The notes below the pieces were generated by a model, which was not told the origin of the DNA, did no database searches, and saw only the letters and a list, made by a program, of their open reading frames with translations. Made by a program: the position numbers and the translations under genes. A stretch of DNA of 64,000 nt, from NCBI GenBank assembly GCA_900618425.1, contig UZAN01039612.1:43424-107423 (forward strand), in the 5' to 3' direction. The stretch is from Echinostoma caproni (Eukaryota > Platyhelminthes > Trematoda > Plagiorchiida > Echinostomatidae). Below, piece by piece: positions 59,095-64,000 of this stretch (positions within the stretch are counted from its first letter, which is position 1; each line of letters opens with the position of its first letter).

Positions 59095-61735
59095 AGTACG
59101 CGTCGGTGGAACAGTGACTGAACGTGTGTGATTGTGTGTGTACACGCGCCCTGGACGTTAAACGCCCGGGATGGTGTATTTGCGCACCAGTTCAAGGGAG
59201 CGCACACAAGTCAAAATGTACGGACAACTTTGCGTGAACCGACACGAGTAAGACTGTTTTCCGCACTATCAATAAGCCCCTAAGCGAAGCTGAGAACAAA
59301 TCAGAAAATTGCAAATTTCCCAGTTCTTTCAACGTGGGTTCAAATTGCATTAGTAAAAAGATGTGAATGGTTTAATGTGCAATGTACTTTCATTGCATAT
59401 TCGCTTAAATAACTTCCACATAGAAAACGAATCTGAGGAAGCTTCTTAAAGCAGTGGTAAGACCCGTATTCGGGGAAAAGACAAATATTCAACTTTTCTT
59501 TGTTTCCTCGAAATGAAGAAATTTAACCAAGAAGTTATCCCATACTACAATGTTTGTAAAATTAAACATTTTGGTGTTCTACCCATGCTTGGTCTTATTA
59601 ATCACAATAATAATATTTTATTAGTTCAAATAAATTTGCATATTGCATTGTTTTACAGAAAACATTCATTTTCACAGCATGAGAAGAGGTACAAGATGCC
59701 ACGAATATCATGAAAGGTAGTACACTGTGACGAGATTAATATGCCAATTAAGACTCAAGACGAGACAGCTTTTTTCCAACAGTGATGATTGTGCGATTTT
59801 GTTCGTGTTGCATAAAACTGAACAAGAAAAGGCCTCATGAACACAGCATAATCCGTAATCTGATGTATACGTTACAATCACGTGTATATTATGTTACCCA
59901 CTATTACATTCACTACATTCATATTAGAAACAAGACGATCCATCCATTGTAAAATTGTCACCTCGGTTTAATCTTTAGGTACTTGACGTAGTGTGGAAAA
60001 ACACAGAAATCTAGCAAGGGAGAAAACTGGTGACAGCCCATCAGAAAAGTATCGATGAATAACCAAATCGTTAGGTGACATTTGGATAGCTACGAGGCAA
60101 ACACAATTTTTGATACTGAAATTATGTCGAGCACCAGCAACCTGGAATTGCTCGAACGACACTGTTTCCGGTCTAGGATTGCTNTGTTAATTTCATTTGC
60201 ACAGTGAGCTAACCGTAATCTTAAAGCCAGGATGCTATGCAGTACAAATATTTCAGACAATCTGCTTCCTCCCAATGAGAGCAGCGGTATTTATCTTTCC
60301 AACCATGCATTGAACTCGGGATTTCAAAATAAGCATGTGAGCATACAACCAATTGTACAGCCGAGTGACTGATCATGTAGTTTCATCCTGAATATACACG
60401 GTGCTACATCAACGCTCCAGCATTCACTTTAGTCTAATATAGGGTTTTAATTGAATTTATCGGAGGAATATTTATAACAGTATCATTGTGCAGAACGTAT
60501 GCACCTCAAAAATATCTCAGGTTTCAACGTCGTTGCTGATAAAAACGTTTGAAAACTAACTGTCAAGCTCAAGGAACGAGCAGAACCGAATTGATCGACT
60601 TTTGGACAATGTGGACAATGTGAACACATCAATTTTCTGCTATTGGACCATCTTGAAACTTTTGGTTATAAATCGATCCAAAAGTCTGACTTACCCGGAT
60701 GAAATTAAGTGTTTTTCAAAGGTTTATTTTGATACTAAATCATCCAGCCGGGGAAATTTGGTGTTTACTTTGGATTATTTGTTCTTTACTCGCGNTTTGT
60801 CGCGCTATCATTTACATCGCAGCCAGACTCATTGAAATTGATAGTGGCTTATTTAGCTTTTTCGATGGAGATTACGTTCTTTCCCAGAAATCCTTATAAT
60901 TCTTGCGGCTAGATGGGGTTGACCAATGGTAAACTTAGAACATTTATTCTAACTTTTGTGACCCGGATGGAATTAGATCCGTCGTTGAACTCCCTTTAGG
61001 ACAGAATAGTGTACCGGGTTATCAGTTAACCTGAAACGTTCCCGTGGTAATCACATTTATAAAAAAACTCGGAGTGGACGGCAGCTCCAGAAGAGGTAAG
61101 TTACACGAAAAATTTATGCTGTCGGAAAATTAATACGAAGATTACCTAGGCTCGTTTCGTTTGAGGTGGCACTTCAGGATTCGCCCCCACGTGGTTCCAT
61201 CAGCCGGCATCAGAAAACACTGACGCATCCGTTTCTCTCGCTCTCTGTCTCTTGGACTTTTATATAGACCTTAATCCAAAGTGTCGCGCTACAAACGATT
61301 CCGACCACAGATAATAGCAATTGGCCATGGCCGCGTTTAGTTCAACAGACGAAAATTGAACTGCCAATGAAATAACTCAGATGATTTGTTGTAAATTCGG
61401 CCGCACTCTTGCAGCCTGCAAGAGTAATACGCGAAAAGGAAAATTTCAAATGCGCTTCGTCAGATGAAGCATATAGAACGTAACGAGAAACCGATCAATG
61501 TGATAATAAACCTTTTCTCACACACACACACACAAGCACACACACGAAAGACACATGAATCGCCCTGTCAGAATTGGTCAACGAATAGGAACAACTTTCC
61601 GGTGACGGTGTCTCTTTAATAAGCCCATTTGCTAACACAATACAAATGTAACACTTCAAACAACCCCAAATGGATACTCACTCGAGGCAATTACGCTCTC
61701 GCATTCAGAATCTCATCGCAATTTGTTATTTTTTA
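59095..61735. other. unassigned stretch with a tRNA-like SINE
   Basis: At about 60290-60375 the minus strand reads GGCTGTACAATTGGTTGTATG (box A-like) and CCCGAGTTCAATGC (box B-like), a degenerate tRNA-derived head. A donor-like AGAAGAG|GTAAGT occurs at 61095 without an open exon before it. TTTATATAG at about 61258 is a possible TATA-like element. The rest is unrecognised. Confidence 0.3.
61519..61545 (+). repeat. (CA)n microsatellite
   Basis: CA repeats with one AG interruption. Confidence 0.95.
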
Positions 61736-61739
61736 ACAG

Positions 61740-62019
61740 CACACATCAACATAAAGTACAAAACAGACCATTAACCGCAAAAAATCAATGGAATAAAAAT
61801 AGACCGATGCATAAATCATTAGGGGGAGATTGTCCTGTAGTCAATCATGCGGGGACAGCCTATTCTCGATGTGACATGAACAGGTTGCCTGAGAAACCCA
61901 TGACGACGTCTAGCGCAATACGTGGTTCAGTTCACCCGATACTATTCTACTCATTGTATGACAGCGAACATCATTACCCTCATTCACCGTCAGAAAAAAT
62001 TCCGGAAAGCTTTCACTAA
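61740..62019 (+). CDS. candidate exon (hypothetical)
   Basis: Preceded by TTGTTATTTTTTAACAG, a strong acceptor, and open for 92 codons to TAA at 62017-62019. The deduced sequence (THQHKVQNRPLTAKNQWNKN, then CPVVNHAGTAYSRCDMNRLP, then SVHPILFYSLYDSEHHYPHS) is polar and rich in His, Asn, Pro and Ser. The splice phase (after codon position 2) does not fit a direct join to the candidate first exon at 58930. No AATAAA just downstream, no family recognised. Confidence 0.27.
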
Positions 62020-63448
62020 TCTACGCAACAACACTCGTTCAATAGAACGGTCCCGGTATGCACCAGTTTGCCTAAATGTAAATATATTCCCTAGTTTCTG
62101 AATGAAAAAAAGGAAAATTGAGGAGATCTTGAAAAACAAATAGATACAACATACGCGTTAGCAGAGAGTGTCCGGTAGATACAAACAAAAACAGGAAACA
62201 CTAATGTGAAATAATAATTGTTCGCATTGAACATGAGAGGCGGAGTGAGAGAGAGAGAGACCGAACTAGCGGCGGAGAGCGAGATTTTACAAAGTACGAA
62301 TGAGAAAAAGACGAGTAGTAGTTGTAAATCAACTTATTCGCTGCTAGCAAGCTTCCGGTTTGATTGCATCCGGACCGTGGTGCGTAGCGCGAGAAAAAAA
62401 GTATTCGAGAGTCCAGCTGTGTGTGTGTATGTATGTATGTATGTGTATTCAAATGGCGTCTTTGCTGATCGTTTGTCTCAATCAACCCGTTGCATAATTA
62501 TAATTTTATTAATAGTGGAGTGGAAGACTACCTACTGGTGCTGGTATTTGGTGTGTTCTCAAAAGTACTGGTACTGCTACACGTAGACAACAGCACTTCG
62601 ACAGTCCTGTTCGTATAGTGTGCGAAAACAGATGATAGGTTTTCGAAATGCTGCAATAGAAAGGATTACGCATTGTTTTCTTGCCTGACTCATATTTAGC
62701 TGTATCACTTGCAAAGAGCGTTTCGAATGTATAGAAACGTAATAAAATATGAGGAAGGGAACACATGTATGTGACTCAATGCTTGACAGTTTATTATTAG
62801 AATTGTGCAATGGTATTTTGCTGATTTAGGAATGTCTGTTCAACGTCCGGTGTGCAACAATAAGGCACTGAATGAATAACAATGCAACTCATGATGTGAA
62901 AGAATTTACATTATTGTCTAAAAATTATCAGTACATGTGATGAGCTCATCGTATCCCTTTCTACGTGCAGAAAAACAGAGAATAGTCAAAACATTACATA
63001 GAAACTTGAATGACAGTACACCTGTTTCACTTATTAGGAAAAAATTGATGGCGATGGTAGTTTTCAGCGCATTTTCGACGTTTCGTAAACAAGGCAAGAC
63101 GCAAACATTAAGCCATTTTTGGCTGAATAGCCAAAACAGCTTTCACTTGTTTCCTAAGCTTTCATTTGTCTGGTGGCACATAAAACCCTTTATAGTTTAC
63201 CTTCATCCCGATGAAGTACGATTGTGTTACATGACCATATAGAATCTCTCGTGGAGATGAATTCAAGTTTCCTTTTATAAGTGAAATTCGATACAGAACA
63301 CCACTTTAAGTGACTGAATAAGTTGAATTCCGCAAGACCTTTCCCTGATTAAACATTTTGTTCAGTTGCTCATTGTGAAACATTATATTTGAATAGAGTT
63401 TGAAACGACAAAATACATATTTGACTGTAGCCTCCTACCTTCTTTCAG
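62020..63448. other. unassigned stretch with GA and TGTA microsatellites
   Basis: GA run at 62247-62260 and TG/TATG run at 62419-62448, with a CpG-richer block between them (62230-62400). Frames at 62218-62586 and 62937-63242 have no recognised motif. Confidence 0.35.
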
Positions 63449-63547
63449 CAATTTGTGATATACCCGGAGGAAAAAGATGTTTGCCTTAGACATCGAACTT
63501 TATCATCTAAGTATTTGAAACAGTCTGTTTCTGATCTCGAGTCGGCT
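63449..63547 (+). CDS. candidate internal exon, 33 codons (hypothetical)
   Basis: Bounded by CTACCTTCTTTCAG and GCT|GTAAGT, both good splice signals. Its 99 bases are open only in phase 0 (QFVIYPEEKDVCLRHRTLSS, then KYLKQSVSDLESA); the other two frames have stops. The next candidate exon is also phase 0. No family recognised. Confidence 0.35.
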
Positions 63548-63705
63548 GTAAGTGGCAACTTTTACTTTCCCAGTTTGATTTTACTCGGTCGTACCGCCAC
63601 ATTTATAGCTATTCATCGATTTTGAGAGTTTACTGGAAAGAACGGCCCATTCCTATCTAAGGCAACAGAAATAAAAAAAGTTGGCTAAAAACTACCAACC
63701 TCCAG

Positions 63706-63750
63706 TCATTCGGAATTTTCGACGACGATTCTTCGGAGAAAATAAACTAA
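63706..63750 (+). CDS. candidate terminal exon, acidic tail (hypothetical)
   Basis: After AACTACCAACCTCCAG, phase 0 reads SFGIFDDDSSEKIN and stops at TAA (63748-63750). AATAAA follows at 63831-63836. The DDDSSEK tail would be a typical acidic C-terminus. The segment is short, so support comes from agreement of phase with the 63449 exon and from the polyA signal. Confidence 0.3.
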   Translation, partial: SFGIFDDDSSEKIN

Positions 63751-63830
63751 TCACCTCTGGAAAAAAGGTATTTAGTAGCACTTAACATTGATGCTTTTGT
63801 TTTAATCAACCGTTACAAGCATTATTCAAT

Positions 63831-63836
63831 AATAAA
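63831..63836 (+). promoter_or_regulatory. polyadenylation signal AATAAA
   Basis: AATAAA 81 bases after the stop of the candidate terminal exon. AATAAA-type sequences are frequent in AT-rich DNA, so it is only supportive. Confidence 0.3.
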
Positions 63837-64000
63837 GACATTACACTGTAAACCTTACACTACCTTATATTATTAACCTGTCATAATAAAGAGACAAATG
63901 ATGTGTGGATCACCTTAAATATCATCTATCTGCAATGATGGTCTCGTGCCTGATCCATCGTTCACTACTTACACACTATGAACAGCCTGTCTGTTACGTC
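63837..64000. other. unassigned end of window
   Basis: Nothing recognised. A second AATAAA lies at about 63886. Confidence 0.35.

Noticed and set aside
61080..61100. Donor AGAAGAG|GTAAGT at 61095 as the end of a coding exon
   Set aside because: All three frames between the nearest acceptor (about 60999) and this donor contain stops.
1..64000. CRISPR array, bacterial operons or ribosome binding sites
   Set aside because: No regularly spaced identical repeats and no clustered long frames; the content is eukaryotic retroelement DNA.

Overview
The window looks like AT-rich, gene-poor eukaryotic DNA, most likely from a digenean trematode (flatworm). No prokaryotic-type operons are present. What can be recognised is a graveyard of retroelements of kinds abundant in flukes: Penelope-like elements (PLEs) with a GIY-YIG endonuclease, CR1/Jockey-type and RTE-like non-LTR retrotransposons, and tRNA-headed SINEs. 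One SINE family carries hammerhead-ribozyme motifs, like the Sm-alpha satellite/SINE of schistosomes. The organism call is an inference from this repeat content, not from a host gene.

Left part (1-7.6 kb): two decayed minus-strand PLE copies (1-560 and about 980-2690; the second keeps the YVDD motif and the YIG part of the endonuclease and has a 191-bp insertion with a duplicated target), a hammerhead SINE (about 565-735), a plus-strand PLE endonuclease tail (3.8-4.3 kb), a short inverted repeat (4.35-4.57 kb), a CR1-like 3' fragment (5.55-6.35 kb) and a head-to-head pair of hammerhead SINEs (7.27-7.61 kb).

Middle (7.6-46 kb): long unassigned AT-rich stretches carry isolated remnants. These are an RTE-like 3' end (17.0-17.5), a CR1 endonuclease scrap (19.56-19.8), a PLE endonuclease (26.77-27.07), hammerhead-SINE pairs (27.16-27.47 and 38.76-39.29), a 0.26-kb-arm inverted repeat (30.03-30.94), an RTE-like palm fragment (33.27-33.7), a near-perfect 0.53-kb-arm inverted repeat made of two PLE 3' halves (35.45-36.83) and a CR1 3' fragment (45.48-46.14). 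There is an assembly gap at 41499-42212.

Right part (47-64 kb): an RTE-like fragment with intact catalytic motifs (50.89-52.08), a CR1-like reverse transcriptase fragment (54.4-55.95), G-rich and GT/GA tracts, and a CpG-richer region (58.6-63.8) where three phase-0 exon candidates ending at a polyadenylation signal may belong to a host gene.

Open frames of 60-130 codons are expected by chance in this much AT-rich DNA. Host exons are therefore proposed only where a splice-like border, frame and polyA signal coincide, and always at low confidence. No host gene was identified by name. Several repeats are arranged as inverted pairs with their 5' parts facing each other, which is the most unusual structural theme of the window.
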